From a virus, in IMG/VR virus record IMGVR_UViG_3300034152_000748, positions 1 to 59,666 of that record: a DNA stretch of 59,666 nucleotides, one strand, 5' to 3'. Below the pieces are notes generated by a model that saw only the letters and a list, made by a program, of their open reading frames with translations, had not been told where the DNA came from and did no database searches. Each line of letters begins with the position of its first letter. Position 1 is the stretch's first letter. Shown piece after piece: positions 15,083 through 29,100 of the stretch. The position numbers and the translations under genes were made by a program.

Positions 15083-17098
15083 TTAAGCCTCCATAGGAAG
15101 ATTGTGAACGGTGCACTGCACTCTGTCTCCAACCCTCAAAAAATCCTTGCAACAATTGAGCGCAGTCACGTCCCCAACTCCGGCTATGTTTACTTTGTAA
15201 TGTATGTTATTCCCCAAATCTTGTATTATAGTACCCCCCATGCCACTTTCTTCTTCGGTTTGCTTCACATAATATCCAGACGAAATATTAGCCAACGAGC
15301 CAACTGCCCATGGACCTTCAGTAACCGATATAGTATAAGAACCACTGTCGTTGTATGAATAATTTATTGAGTTTATAATGCCCCCAGAAGGACCTGTCAT
15401 TCCCAATTTTGGTTCACTGTCTGGCCCACAAACATGAACTGTTTCAACTCCGGCGCCCTTATTAAGCAGGTTTTTCAAAAGTCCTGACAAAGTCTCTATC
15501 TGATCTTTATCCATAAAGGAATAACTTAATGCCACGCCGTTGCCATTTGCCATTTCTATTTTTATAAGCTCTAATGGAGTGTCGTCAAAATCTTGTTTTG
15601 TAGTTGGATCATGATCAGCAATTCCAGGAATCAGATCAACCTCTGCACCATTGTATGCGTATGGGGCCGCCTCGTTTGTAACCACTAAAGGCGATATATT
15701 GAAAACCAAATCCTCCGCTATCTCTTTGGCCCTTCCATTAGGATCCTCAATGACTATGCATGGTGATTCAAAAGCCACTGTTGCCAATATCTCCTTAACT
15801 GCTATGCCTTCCACGCCACCCGTTGGAAGAACAACCATATCGTTTATGTAATTTTTTTTATTTTTCACCACAATGTCATAACCACCCTCGGAAGCAGAAG
15901 GCACTTTAGCCGAATCCTGCAAAACACACACCTCAACATGATCTCCATAATTTCCATTGTCTCCCTTTCTTGTTTGCTTGGCAAACACAATGTGAGGAAT
16001 TTTAGGAACAGTGTCTTCTTCAGAATACTCTTCAAACGATATTACATAATGAGTGCCCTCGCTTAATTTAAACACCCTCAACATATTGCTTTCAAAAGAC
16101 ACGTTTACTATAGTGTTGTTTCCGTCACTTTCTGACAATCCTGATTTTGGTATTTTAGGCCTGCCGTAACACTTTTTAAGCCTGTAACCAACCGCATAAA
16201 CACCAGAAACTTTTATAAACTTATCAACAACCGTATTTCTAACAGTTTCAAATCTGCGAGAGGCTGGAATATCTATTTTCAACCCGTCTTCTGGACTCGC
16301 ATATTCTCCCAATCCTTCCAAACATTCTGCATCCACGTTGTTTGGATCTCGCGGCGGTGAAAACAAGTCTCCCAAACACCGGCGTTCACTGCTGTATGAA
16401 ACGTTCATAGGAAGATCACACGTCTCCTGATAGCCTATTTTAGTGTCCAAAGCTTCTTTATCCCCCGGATTTATCCAAAAAGCCCACCCAATTATAGTGT
16501 CATACGGATTGGTCTTGTTAATTTCATACCAATTTTCCAACCCATCCTCATACTCACTCTTAAAATGTGGATCGTCAAACAAAACTAAAGCAAATCTTTG
16601 GTTTTTTTTACTGATACATCCCGTCACAATTTGACTGTTTTGTATAATCTCTTTGTTTGCCTCATCCACCCATATGGGTTTCCAATTTAAAGCATGCCTT
16701 ATTGGCAACGGTTTTCCCCCTTGAACAAGAACGCCAACTATTTCTTCTGTATATGTACGAGAATGTATTGTGCGATATATGTCTAAAGTTGAACTTCCAT
16801 CCCCTATACCTACAAACTCCACTTCCCCATCTTCATTCACAACAGGTTCATAAAGAGTGCTGCCACCATTAGCGGCGTGTTCTATCAAAGACAGGTTTAT
16901 AACTGTCATTGGATCCATCAACTTTATGTCTAAATTTTTAAGCGGCCCGCCTTCAGATACACTCACACAAGGTATATTGAATTCATTCAACACATCCGCG
17001 GCGACGTTTCCTTCATATTCATGCAACACTTCAGTGAACGCAGATGAGTCGTTATACTGAGGCCAATAACTAACTTCTGGTCCATCACCTGTAGCCAT
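15083..17098 (-). CDS. Large tail-tip or hub protein
   Basis: This 671-residue protein is encoded directly downstream of the tape measure gene, where siphophages usually encode the distal tail protein or tail-associated hub. It is beta-rich with no membrane segment. Segments such as Y-S-F-M-D-K-D-Q-I-E-T-L and a C-terminal domain with V-G-D-V-T-A-L-N and G-D-R-V-Q-C-T-V-H are reminiscent of hub domains with a small OB-like barrel at the end. No peptidase or lysozyme signature was recognised. It stops 1 nt before the start of the hub-like gene, which suggests that the two proteins work in one complex. Confidence 0.55.
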   Translation of the reverse strand: MATGDGPEVSYWPQYNDSSAFTEVLHEYEGNVAADVLNEFNIPCVSVSEGGPLKNLDIKLMDPMTVINLSLIEHAANGGSTLYEPVVNEDGEVEFVGIGDGSSTLDIYRTIHSRTYTEEIVGVLVQGGKPLPIRHALNWKPIWVDEANKEIIQNSQIVTGCISKKNQRFALVLFDDPHFKSEYEDGLENWYEINKTNPYDTIIGWAFWINPGDKEALDTKIGYQETCDLPMNVSYSSERRCLGDLFSPPRDPNNVDAECLEGLGEYASPEDGLKIDIPASRRFETVRNTVVDKFIKVSGVYAVGYRLKKCYGRPKIPKSGLSESDGNNTIVNVSFESNMLRVFKLSEGTHYVISFEEYSEEDTVPKIPHIVFAKQTRKGDNGNYGDHVEVCVLQDSAKVPSASEGGYDIVVKNKKNYINDMVVLPTGGVEGIAVKEILATVAFESPCIVIEDPNGRAKEIAEDLVFNISPLVVTNEAAPYAYNGAEVDLIPGIADHDPTTKQDFDDTPLELIKIEMANGNGVALSYSFMDKDQIETLSGLLKNLLNKGAGVETVHVCGPDSEPKLGMTGPSGGIINSINYSYNDSGSYTISVTEGPWAVGSLANISSGYYVKQTEEESGMGGTIIQDLGNNIHYKVNIAGVGDVTALNCCKDFLRVGDRVQCTVHNLPMEA

Positions 17099-17113
17099 TT
17101 AACATCCCCCTCG

Positions 17114-20100
17114 TCACATTCTCGTCATACTAAAATTCTTAACTATTTTAACGTCATCTTCAACGTTTCTAATTAAAATCTGCAAATGCTGTTTAGTTAA
17201 TTCCAACGAATCGTTGACGTTTCTCACATCAGATCTAACGTCTTGTATTTCTTTCTTAACAACAGAATAGCTGTCGTTGAATTTTTCATTAAGAGTTCTG
17301 TCCAACAAACTTTTGGACACCGTCTGTTCGGACACGTTTTTAACTTTTTCATCCATATTGTATTTCAAACTGATTATTTGATCATTGACTTTCCCAACCA
17401 ACTCTTCCAAAGTGTCCAATCTTTGGGCACCGACAGAGCCGCCGTTGCTGTCTGCTAACGCAGAACTGATTGCGCTTTTCATAGCCTCTGCTATCTTCTG
17501 CTCTATTCCAGAGGTGTCTATAGGAACCTGCTTGGTTGTGTCCACAGGAACAGGAATAGAAGTATCAACCGGAATTTTAACCCCAGAAGCATCAACAGAC
17601 ACAGTTACTCCTGACGCATCAACTGGTATAGACAACCCAGAAACATCCACAGGTATCTTAACTCCTTCCGTTCTTACAGTTACATACGCTCCGCCAACGT
17701 CCACTGGAACTTTGACCTCTCTCACGTCTACCCCAACCTTGGCTCCGGACGTGTCAACCCCAACTTTGGCTCCGGCCACGTCAACCGGAATTGTAGCGGA
17801 ACCTATGTCTACAGGAACCGAAACTCCAGTAACGTCTACTCCAACTTTAACGCCACCGGCTTCTACCGGAACAGTTATTCCAGTCGGATCTACGCCCACC
17901 ATAGCTCCAGTCGTGTCAACGCCAACTTTGGCTCCGGCCACGTCAACCGGAATTGTAGCGGAACCTATGTCTACAGGAACCGAAACTCCGGAAACGTCAA
18001 CCTTCACGGTTGCTCCTGCTGTGTCTACAGGCACAGTCACTCCTGCGGAATCCACCCCCACTTTAACCCCCGCAACGTCAACCCCTACCTTAACGCCTCC
18101 AGTGTCAACAGGAATCGTGGCAGAACCTATGTCTACAGGAACCGAAACTCCGGAAACGTCTACCCCGACCTTGGCTCCGGACGTGTCAACCCCAACTTTG
18201 GCTCCGGCCACATCAACAGGAACAGAGGCACCTGTTGTGTCTACAGTTACTTTAGCCCCAGTAGTGTCAACCGGTATTCTTTCAGTTCCAATGTCCACAG
18301 GAACCTTAACTCCTGCAACATCCACTCCAACCACAGCTCCGGCAGGATCAACGGGAACTTTGACATTGCCCAACTCTACTGGAACAGAGGCCCCTCCAAC
18401 ATTCACAGGAACTTTTGCATCGCCCACATCCACAGAAAGTTTCATTCCTTTTAATTCATCCAAATTTTCTATTTTTATTGGTTTTAATTTGTCCACTCCT
18501 TCAATAGTTATAGATTTAGGCAAGTCACCGACGTTGTCTATAACTATTTTGCCGTCTTTGGGTAAACCTTCCGCCCCTTTAATTTCTATTTTTTCAGGAA
18601 TGTTTTTTGCATTCTCGTCAAATTCCACACTTATTTTTTTATTCAAGTCTTCTTTGTTTATTTTAACTTCCGGCCAACTTAGATTTTGTACATAATCCTT
18701 AAAATTCTCAATGGCCTTTTTAAACGCGTCCACCCCTCCACCAGCCAAAGCTTCTTTAAGGGCATTACCGGCTTCAACTAAATTCTTAGCAAAAGAACTA
18801 GCAGTGCCGCCTTGACTTTCAAGCTGTTCTCCTAAACCCTCATCTCCCTCTTTTTTTGGTAAATTACTGAATTCTTTAGGGCCCTTATACTCCCACCCAA
18901 TAGCACTTCTAGCTCTCTCTTCCTCAGTGGGCGACCAAATTGATATTCCTTGTTCCTGAGCCAAAATCTCCCCAGGTTTAGCGTTTTTCAACGCGTTAGA
19001 TCCGGTTCTACTGGAAGGATGAAAAGAAACCCCTCTCCCTATCATGCCTTTGTAATAATCTTCTGTGACTTTTCTTCCAGAAGCGTCATAATATCCACCG
19101 GCTCCAGAAGATTTATCTATGCCCGCCGCAGTTCCAGCAGCGATCCTAGACACTTCCATTTGAATGTTTTTAAATCCAGAAGAAATTTGATCTCCAGGAC
19201 CGTACATTTCTTTGAGCCGCTTGTTTCCTATTGCAACCATTTCGTCGGTGATGCCTGAAACCCTGCTGCTTTTCAATTCTTCCAATTTTCTCCTTTCCTC
19301 ATCCGCTCTTTCTTTTTCTTTTCTTTTAAGTTCCTCTAAAGATCTTTTTAAATCCCCTATGCCGCCGCTGGTATGAACACCAACACCCTCTCCCCACCTC
19401 GGACTGACATGAGTTGCCCAACCACCGTCTTTAAATCCTGGTAATTCATCTTTCAAAACCGTCCCCATTTTTCTCCATGTATCAGCCGGTATAACCGCTT
19501 CTCCTTCATGCAACATTGCCAACATGTCTTCTGGAACATAAGAAGTCCCTTGTTGAAACATCGGAATGTCTCGCATAAACGCTTTCATGTCAGGGTCTTT
19601 TTTTATTTCAGTGTCATACGCTTTTGCCCTTTGCTGCGACATATAAGCACTCATTATATTTAGAGATCCAACCGGTTTGGTTTGTCCTTGTTTTATTATT
19701 CTACTTACTGTTCCTCCTGTGTAATCAAACAAGAGCTCTCTGTAGTCCCTAAACAATTTTTTGTCAGCCCAAGGAAGAGGAACGGCTCCTTGATCTATTT
19801 CACCAAGAACCCTATTAACTTTCGACAAATATTTTTTATATCTCTCAATTTTCTTTGAAATTCTCAACGACTCTTCAACGTCTGAATATTTTCCCTCTCT
19901 CAATCTTTGTGACAGTTCATCTATTAGAGTTTTCGCCTCTCCTCTTGATTGATGCAACATCCTATCAGTGGCGCTATAATAAGTTCCTGGAATTGTTTCC
20001 CCCAAAACCTTGGGCCTTCCTCCTTCACTGTACATAAAATCTTGTGGCTTTAACTTAAGCAACTTGAAAACGTCCACCGGTGGTTTTTTAACTGATTTTA

Positions 20101-23100
20101 AACCCTCTATCATAGCCTGCCTTTGCACTTCTTCAAAAGTAGGCAACGGCTTCATAGCGCTTCTATAAAGCTCCTCATAAGAAGGCCCTTCTTTCAATAA
20201 TTTGCCATACAAAGGACGTGGCTGCTTCAAATATTCTTCCGTGGCTTCGTCATATATTTCATCATACACATTCTTTTTGGGACTTCGTTTAAAATATTTT
20301 CCAGCTTTCTTTGCCAAACTAAAACCCTTAGAACCAACACCAAGAGAAGTTCCAATCAAAGACAGTGAAAGTCTGTTCGCTATTCCCTCATCAACACTGC
20401 CAGTCTCATCATGCACTCCATACGTAAGCGCATCTTCAATTGGACCAATTGGGGTTATAGATTTGATCGCGCCATAAAGTCCAAACAAATTTGGGCTGCC
20501 AATAAGAGCTTTTTCCGCGCTTGACCCCTCTTTAGCCTGTCTGTTCCTTATTTGCTTTGTCCTTATGAACTTCTCAATGTTTTTCCATGCCTCTCTTTCT
20601 TTGTCAACCGCGCCTCCTTCTCCAAAATTAGGAAAAAGGCTGCCTATAAACCCACCTTCTTGATATCTAGGAGCCGCATAAAAGTTTTTACTAAGCAGTC
20701 CAAATATATTTTTATATAAATCAGAGTCCTTTTGAATGTCCAAAGAGTCTAGAAAATCAGGTAAATTTGAAATATTAATGCTCTTTTTACCAATTAACTT
20801 AGAAAAATATGAAGGTTTACCGGCTTTAGCCCCAGAAACTGATTTGTCAATAAATTTTTGTAATAAACCAGACCATGCTTGAACATCTTCATAATCTAAA
20901 GTACCTGACGGGTGTCTAAATTCTAATGTACCGTGCTTTATTATAGACTTAGCATTAACTTTTTTATATCTATCCCCCAATGTATAATCTACTTCATCCA
21001 AAATAAGTCCCGAAAGCGATCTTACTTCCTTCTTCTTCTTCACATCTCTCATACTTTTAGCATATTTATTTAAATTTCCTCTTCTTTCTTTGGTTACAAG
21101 TAAATCAAATATATCTTCAGCTTTTCCATAATTCTTAACAACGTTGATTAGTTGTTTTTCGGATAAATCGTCTATACCAAAATGCATATGCATACCGGTT
21201 GAAAAATTAGTCCGTGCACCCAATTTTTTCATGAGTTCTACAAATTTAAGAGAAGGAGACAATTCCTCTTCGTTAAAAAAAGGACCAAGCTTTACCTCAA
21301 AAGGCTTTTGATCAATATAATCTGGTTGTATAGACATGTCAGTCGTAACACTGCCCCGTGCCTTCTTCTTTTTCATTAAATGAGTCAACATTTCTTCCAG
21401 CCCTAAAGATCTAAATTTCTTAGGATCATATCCCCGTGGCCACCCGCCTGGCAAGGATTTAGCATTAATTGTTCGTGACTTTTGGAGCCTGATCCAAGCC
21501 AAGTCTGGATCGGCAAAACCCTCCAATTCAACCCCTAAAGATCTAAATTTCTTAGGATCATATGTTTTTGGTCGTAAAACAGCATGTAATAAATAACCAT
21601 ACTCCTGCAAGTACTGAGAATCTACCACACTATATGCATCATATATATTATCTTCTCCGTATAAGTCACGCAAAAACTTCAAATGCGCTTCCTTCTCACT
21701 CTCTGTAGCCTTCTTTTTAGGTTTCTTTTTATATATTTTTAGAATATTTTTAAGTTCATTAGTAGGACGGTTTTTTGCAAAAACAGCTCCGGGAGTTAAC
21801 GTAGATAAAAGACCTGCAGTAATATTAGTACCTCCAGTAGCTAATTCTTCTTTTAACGAGCCCAAAACCCCTTCCCCTATATTCTTAATGTCATCTAAAT
21901 CTAAATCCCTTAGTACACTAGATACCCCAGCTAACGTCTGCTTAGCCGTTTCACCTAACTTTCCTTTTGCCTGCAAATCCGATAATTTTTCTATCATGCT
22001 AAGAGCGTCAACGGGATATTTAATCATCCTCAATCCTATATCAGGAATTGAAGTGGCTCCCATAGCCCAAGTTCCGACAGCTGATTTTAGTGCCTGTTTT
22101 GACCTGTCCAAAATTCCTTTTGGAGGATCTCCTGACCATATCCAGTCGGCTATGCCAAGTCTTTTTTTCTTCCAAAAGTCAGCAGACTCTCCTAAAACAG
22201 AAGAAACCCTACCAAACACACCGCCTTCTCGAAATCCAGGAACAGTTCCTCTCTCATTCATATAATCAAGAGCGTCGTATCCAATTTTCTTCGCAGAACT
22301 TGCTTTAATTATGTATTCTTCAGGACTGATTCTTGCTAATATTCTATCGTCTCTTGGACCACCTGGACCGTACACTCTTCCACCGCTGTTTTTACCAGTC
22401 CAATCTCTCCATCCGCCAGGTTTAGGATTAGAAAACCAATCCCAAGCTTTCTCTACTGTACCTCTGGTATTAGCCTCAATTTTTTCCAACACTTTAGTTT
22501 GATTTGCCAACTCCTGAGGAACGGTTTTTTCAGCAAAAGACAATTTTTCCATAAGCTCGGCTTTATTTTCTTTGTTAACTGACAACAAACTGTTCAACAA
22601 CTTTTTCGCTTCTTGCTCCGCCGCGTCCAAAGCCTTAGCGGAATAAAAATCCGATCCAGAACTTTCCAAAACTCTTTCTCTTTCCTGTTTCAACTCTCTT
22701 TCTTCCAAACTGCCCTTTTCAGCAGAGGCCAACCTGGTGTCTATCTCTCTCAATCTTTCGCTCTGAGAAACAGTTTCACCAAAACTTTTTAATCCCCTGT
22801 CATAACTGGCTATAATTTGTGACAACCCTTCGTGTATTTGTTTTAACTCTATTCTTTCTTCTCTGCCAGTACCTTTTCCTAAAACCACTTCTTTTACACC
22901 AGCCCCCATTTGTTCTTCAATGTCAGCTTGCGCAGAAACAAACCTGGCTATGGTTTGTTCATAACCAGATCTTTTTTGTTCCATGTCCCTATTTTCTCTT
23001 TGTTGATAATACGCTTGCTCTTCCCGTCTTTGCAATTCAGGCAAAAATCTAAGTTTTTGTTCTGTCCTAAAATATTCTTCTGGACTAAGATTTCCAAACT

Positions 23101-26100
23101 GCAACTGCCTCTCATACTCAGCCCTCATAACGTCGTATTTATTTGATCTCATGTGAGTCAAATCAATTCCTGCCTCTTTGGCAAGAAGCTCCTCCATCGG
23201 AGAAACAGACACGGCTGCAGCGGGATGGCCACCGCCAAAAACTTTGGACATTCTTTCCCTAGCGGCTGACACTCCTTCCATCCCTTCAACAAAATTCGAC
23301 ATGTCAATGTCAAAGAATCTCTTAGCGTGATCTTGAAAAACATCAACCGTTGAGACCAAACTTCCAATAACCGCGTTCATGCTTGACAAAGAATCCCTGG
23401 CTTTTATGGCTCGAGCCTCAGCTGAACTGTATATTTCTTCTTGCCCCTTCATTGCCTCTGTCACCCTGCCAATTTCAGCCTCGTCTTTGACCGCGGCTTC
23501 ATTTAAACCGTCAAGTTCTTCTTCTAAACGATCTATGTTGTCCTGAGCCACCCTCATTGTGGCTAAATACGCATCGTATTTAATCCTCAACTTGTCATAT
23601 TCCTGACCCAATCTTTTATACGTGTCACCACCCTTGGAAAAGGCTAATTGTTGTGCGGACATCTGTCTAAATCCAAAAGGAGCGAACTGAACTTCACGAT
23701 TCATACCCCTCAAAGACTTATTGAACACTGCCGGAATGTTTTCAAATTCCCTGTTGAATTTCAAACTTCTAATGCTCATCATAATGTTTCTAGATTCTAT
23801 GTACTCTGCCTTTACTTTTTCCATTTCATTTTTAGCTTTTTGTGCCTCTACCGCGGTTTCTTTCAACGTTTCCGAAAGCTCTTTAAGTCTAGAAGAACTT
23901 TCAGACGTGTATTCATTGTAATCTTTCCTATATTCTTTCACTCTGGCAGTGTCTTTTCCTCCGGCCTTTGTTTCTTCCTCAATAAGAACCTCGCCTTTGG
24001 TTTTTATCTGGTTGATTATGAATTCTTGTTCGGCCAACGCGTTCTCATAATCTTTTAATGCTTTTAAAGGACCGCTAAAATCAGAAACAGGAACTCCTTC
24101 CTCTCTGGTTTTTACAGTACCTACTTGACGTATGGATATCTGATTTATGTCATCAAACACATCGCCTTTAAACTGATCTGCGTGCCTCATTTTTATCAAT
24201 TGAGACGCCGTTAGATCCCTTAAACGAGGGGCATTGGCGCCATATTCAACGTTTGGAATCCCAGCAGAATACATTCCTCTTCCATACACGGTCTTTTCCG
24301 CCAGTATCTCTCCCCCTCTTCTAATTTTAAACTGTGACTCCGCCCTCTTTTGAGCAAGCTCAATTTCAGCAACGGCTAAAGGGGCCTCAATAGCGTCTTT
24401 AGCTTTTTTAGTTTCCTCTCCAAGTTTTCTAATTTCTTCCGCAGTTTCTTCACTTGCTTTTTCAAGCTGTTCTAATCTCTCGGCTCTAGGACCCCCTTGT
24501 AATTCTTCAAAAAAGCCCATATTTCTTTTTAACTCTTGTCTTTCAGATTCAATGTCTCTATATTTACTTGTTAAATATTCTCTTTTGCTTTCCATGCGTT
24601 CAATATTCTTTAAAAAAGGTTCTACATAATATCCCACCTGACCTGGACCTAAACCACCGCTTACGCTTCCAAGTTTTTGGAAAGTAAAAGTTTTTACTAG
24701 GTCCTTAAGTACTTTACTACCTTCCACCCTACCCTCAGCCCAAGGAGTCCAGCTTTCACCAGCAGTGCCTTTTTTATAAAAATAAGCGTTTCTATGCGCT
24801 AAGTATTCCTCTGGAGTCATGTCCAACTCGCTTCTAACTCCAAAATCTACAGATGCCGGTCTTCTTTTTCCAGCAAATAAACCAGCGGTCTCAGTGCCTA
24901 TATACGTTGATAATTTATTTAATCCATCTCTCAAATCAAGTTTATTTATAGATTCTTTTATATCATACCCAAAATCTATCCTCCTTAACTCCTTTTCCAT
25001 TTGTTCCAGTTCCATTCTAAATTCTTCTGCCATTCTCATGGAAGCAAGTTTTTCCGCATTCTTACCCATTTCTTCCGCGATCTTTTCATGCTCTTTTATA
25101 GTCTTTTCACGAATCTCCTCCATGCTTCTAAAAATTTTCTCTCTTTCCCTTTCCGTGTCAATCACTAAAGATCTTGTTTCAGTGGGAACAGACAATGTAG
25201 CAACATCATCCAAAATTTCTGATTTGTCGCGCATGTCTCTTATAACTCTTTCCGCGGCTTCTGGATATTTTTTTATAATGTCTTCAAATATTCTTGCTTG
25301 ATCTCTTGCTCTTCCCTCCAACGTAGACAACCTGGTTCTTTGATCGGACTTGCCTGCTACATACCCAGCGGCGGTAGCGGTCAAATAAGCAACAAGGACC
25401 TGGCTCAATCTATCTATACTGCTTTTACTTAGATCCACCGTAACATTACCGACTGGCGGTTGTTCTCCTCCTGTAGCTCCTCCTACAACACCACCATGTT
25501 GAAACCCAGGCAGCTCGCCATGTTTGTTTATATATTCCAAATTGCCGTATCCAACCTTCTTAGCTTTAGGTTGACTTACTATGTATTCACCGTCACTCAC
25601 TCTTATTGGTATATTGTCTTTTTCTCCATGTTCTTTTTGCCTACCATACTTCCCATACTTCTCTTTAAACTTTTTTAGTTCTTCAGAAGAGTGTTTTTCA
25701 ATAAGATACTCTGTAATATCTTTTAGAAAATCTTCCGCTGGAACGTCTGTACCTGGAGCCTTAGGCGGCATAATAAGACCACCGTGCTGTAAAAATGGAA
25801 TGGCAGGTCTAAAAAAACCAAAAATAGAACCTATAATTGATTCATATATTTTCTGACCAAAAGACAGCTTTTCACTACCTTCTCCAAACCACGGCTTGAC
25901 TGCAGGAGTTAGAGACGCACCGGCCGCTGTGGCCAATCCTGCAATCCCAAGCACAGAGCCCGGAGCTAATGCCGCTGCGGTCCCGCCCAGTAAACCAATA
26001 CCAGTGTATTTAGCAGCTTTTTTAAATCTATCACCATAAGACTTACCGTATAAAATTTGTTTTGCACGAAGTTTTTCTTCTTCAACAGGACCACCGTGCT

Positions 26101-29100
26101 GGTACATTGGAAGTTTACCGTGTTTATTTATATAATCTAATGGACCTGTTCCAATGCCCCTCACCGAAGAAGCTTTTACAACAAACTCCCCCTTACTGGC
26201 ATCTATATTTACAGAGTCGCTTGTAGGTCCTCCGGGACCTCGCACTAAACCGCCGCCGGCAAACCCCTTCTCTTCTTTTATCTTCTTTAAATATTCCTCA
26301 AAATCACTCATTGCTGACTTTACATCAATCTTTTCCCCTAAAGAAACATCGCCGCCTTTAACATATTTACTTCCTGCTTTGGTCGCCGCTTCCTTTAAAT
26401 TCCTCAAACTCTCTGGAACTTCTTGCCCAGTTATTCTTGCAAGCGCTTCCATTGCCACAGCAGTTGCCACCGTAGCACCTCCAAAAGCTTTTATCTGCCC
26501 TTCGGAAGCCCCGACAGCCTTGGCAAACTCCATTATTGCCGCTGACAAAGCAGCTGTGTTTCTTATCAGTGAGTGAAATTCCTCTTTTTTAGTTTCGCTT
26601 GCTATTGATTTGTCTATGGACTCCAGCTCTTTTCGCAACCCTCCAACGTCTCTTCCTTCTCTGACCGCGTCTTCAATGTCACTCAATTTACTGGTTCTTT
26701 GTGTTTGCAATTCATCCAAAACCTTATTGGAATGACTTTTGTTGAATTGTTCAAAAGCAGCTATAGATGCGCTGGTTTTTATCAAATTTTTAGAACTAAT
26801 AAACTGATTTTCATTGTCTTCTTCCTGCAGTTTTCTGAGCTTGCTTAACTCTTTTATGTCCTTAAACGGAGAGGTTTCAAAATCCATGGTTCTCCAATTC
26901 CACTTTCTAGTTGGCATGTCTTCCATCTTGTCATAAAAATCTTTAAAACCAACGTCTCCAAACGCCCTTTGGGCAAACTCTCCCTTCGTGAAAGATCTGC
27001 CAAACAACTGGAAGTTGTCCTCTATCATTTCCATGCCCTTTCTCAAACCTACTTGTTGAACAAGGTTTTTTGACAAAGCGTCTATTGCCTTGTTCAATGT
27101 AATGACAGCCTCTCTATCACCCTTGTCAGAATATTTATCCCTCTCTTCAGCAAGTCTTTCCAAGGCGCTGACAGTTTTTTGCGGGCCTCCAAACAAAGCA
27201 CCCAAACCACTTCCAAGACGATCAGAAAAACTAGACATTGCCTCTTCCACTGCGTCTGGATCGCCAATGTTTTCCAATATTCTGTCAAGCCTCTCTACAG
27301 TCGCCGCTGTGTTTTCCCTAACCTTGCTTGTCTCCAACACAATCTCAGCAGCCCCAGAGTCTCCTGTTTTAGCCACTACCTCAGTATAACGTTTCATGTC
27401 TTCAGGACTCAATGTCGCACCGAATCCTTTAGACACGTCCGCTATGCTTTGCACAGCCACCAATGCCCTGTCTATAGCATACACGTCTTCCTGTCGTCCT
27501 CTTTGTTGTATTTCAAGCTGACGTTGCCTTGTCGCTCTTTCTAAATATTCGCCGCCGCCTCTTAACAATCTTTGTGGAGCTGTCAAGTCACTAAACTTTT
27601 GTACACCAAGATCCAAATTGTCCAATCCTTTAGTCACGCCTTTCATATATCCAGAAACTTCTTTTTCAAGCTGCACCCTGCTCTTTTCCACAGCAAGATT
27701 TTCTTTTACAACGCGCGTTCCTTGTTCCATTGTTTTCATCAAATCCACAAACACAGCTCTATACTGAAGAACCACTTGGTTATTTTTTAGAATTTCTTGC
27801 AACCTCTCCAACTCTTCATACAAACCAGTTGCAATAGTGGCTCGGCCTCCTTCCTCCAATCCTTCATAACGCAGTTTCGTCAATTGCTCAGCCTTGCGAG
27901 AATAGTCACGCATAGGCTTTAAAAAATACTGTTCAGTGGTTTTTTTCCATTCTTTTTGAAAAGGCGAAACTCCGAAACCAGATCCTGGAACAAACCCTTT
28001 TTCACCCTGCAAAAGAGTGGTTGTTGGTATTTCACTAAAGAATCTTTCTCCCAAACTAAAATCTCTTTTAAAATCCTTTGCTGAAATCCCTCTCAACCCT
28101 GCCGCGGCTCCAGCTAGAAATTCATTGAACACCTCCATTCTATCAGACAAATCTTCCTGTATTGCCCGCATTGGAAAGATTGCGTCCACCATTTTCCTCA
28201 TGTCTTCGTCAAATGGACGTTCCTCTATTCTCAAAGTCTTTGTGTTAAAATAAGTAGCCACCCACTCGAACACTCCGTCCGTCGTTTCTTTTAAAGACAC
28301 TATAGCTTGTTTACCTGCCATGTCGTATTCTTTTGCTATGTCATCAACAAAAGTTACAATGTCTCCTGACAAAGCCTTGCCAACCCTAGGCTTTGCTCCT
28401 GCGGTTTCAAGCCTTGCTTTAGTCAATTCTGAAGTAACATCTATCACAGCAGCGCCCTCTGGAAAGACTCTTTTCAACACCTCAGCTCCAAGAACATCTT
28501 CTGGTTTGGCCTTGCCTTTTATTCCCTTTATTTGCAATCTAGGCTCTATCTCCAACATTAACTCATATCCTTTTCTAAGTTCCTCCCTCCCAAATATGTT
28601 TGCGATAGCGTCTCTTCCAAGACCTTCTGTGGGTATGTCCGATAAGACTCTTTTAAAGTCTCCATACGTTTTCATGTAACCAGTTCTAACTTCTTTCAAT
28701 CTTTTCTGGTATTCCACTATATCCTTGTCAAAAGCAGTGGTTATAGGAAATTTGTTCTTCATGGCTGTTAGATCATTAAGTCTACCAGTAACTTCTTCCA
28801 ATGCCTTTGCAGGAGCAACGTTAATGCCTTTTGACAATAAATTTCCAAACACAGGAGCTTCTTTTAAAAGAGATCTCAACTCATATTTCCATTTCTCTGG
28901 CCCAGCTATTTCTGTTAAATCTTTAACGTACTTGTCAAGCACCTCCACTTCAGTCGCCGCCATCTCTTTGACTTTTAAATTCTCCAGAGTTTTTAAATAT
29001 TCTTTAAAATCACCGGTAGTTTTAAGAATGGCGTTGCCTAAATTATCATAACCAGCAATTAAATTAATATTTGCTTCAGCCAATTTATTAGTAAGATCCA

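Noticed and set aside
17385-18695. 436-codon plus-strand ORF rich in Ser and Thr
   Set aside because: It is antisense to the 27-bp repeats of the tape measure gene; the repeat period keeps the opposite frame open. No ribosome binding site is seen and no other gene uses this strand.
24819-25301. Plus-strand ORF of 160 codons, and many other plus-strand ORFs of 60-170 codons across 17000-43000
   Set aside because: They lie antisense to the tape measure coding region, are Ser/Leu-rich as expected for the complement of Glu/Lys-rich helices, and have no ribosome binding sites or family motifs.
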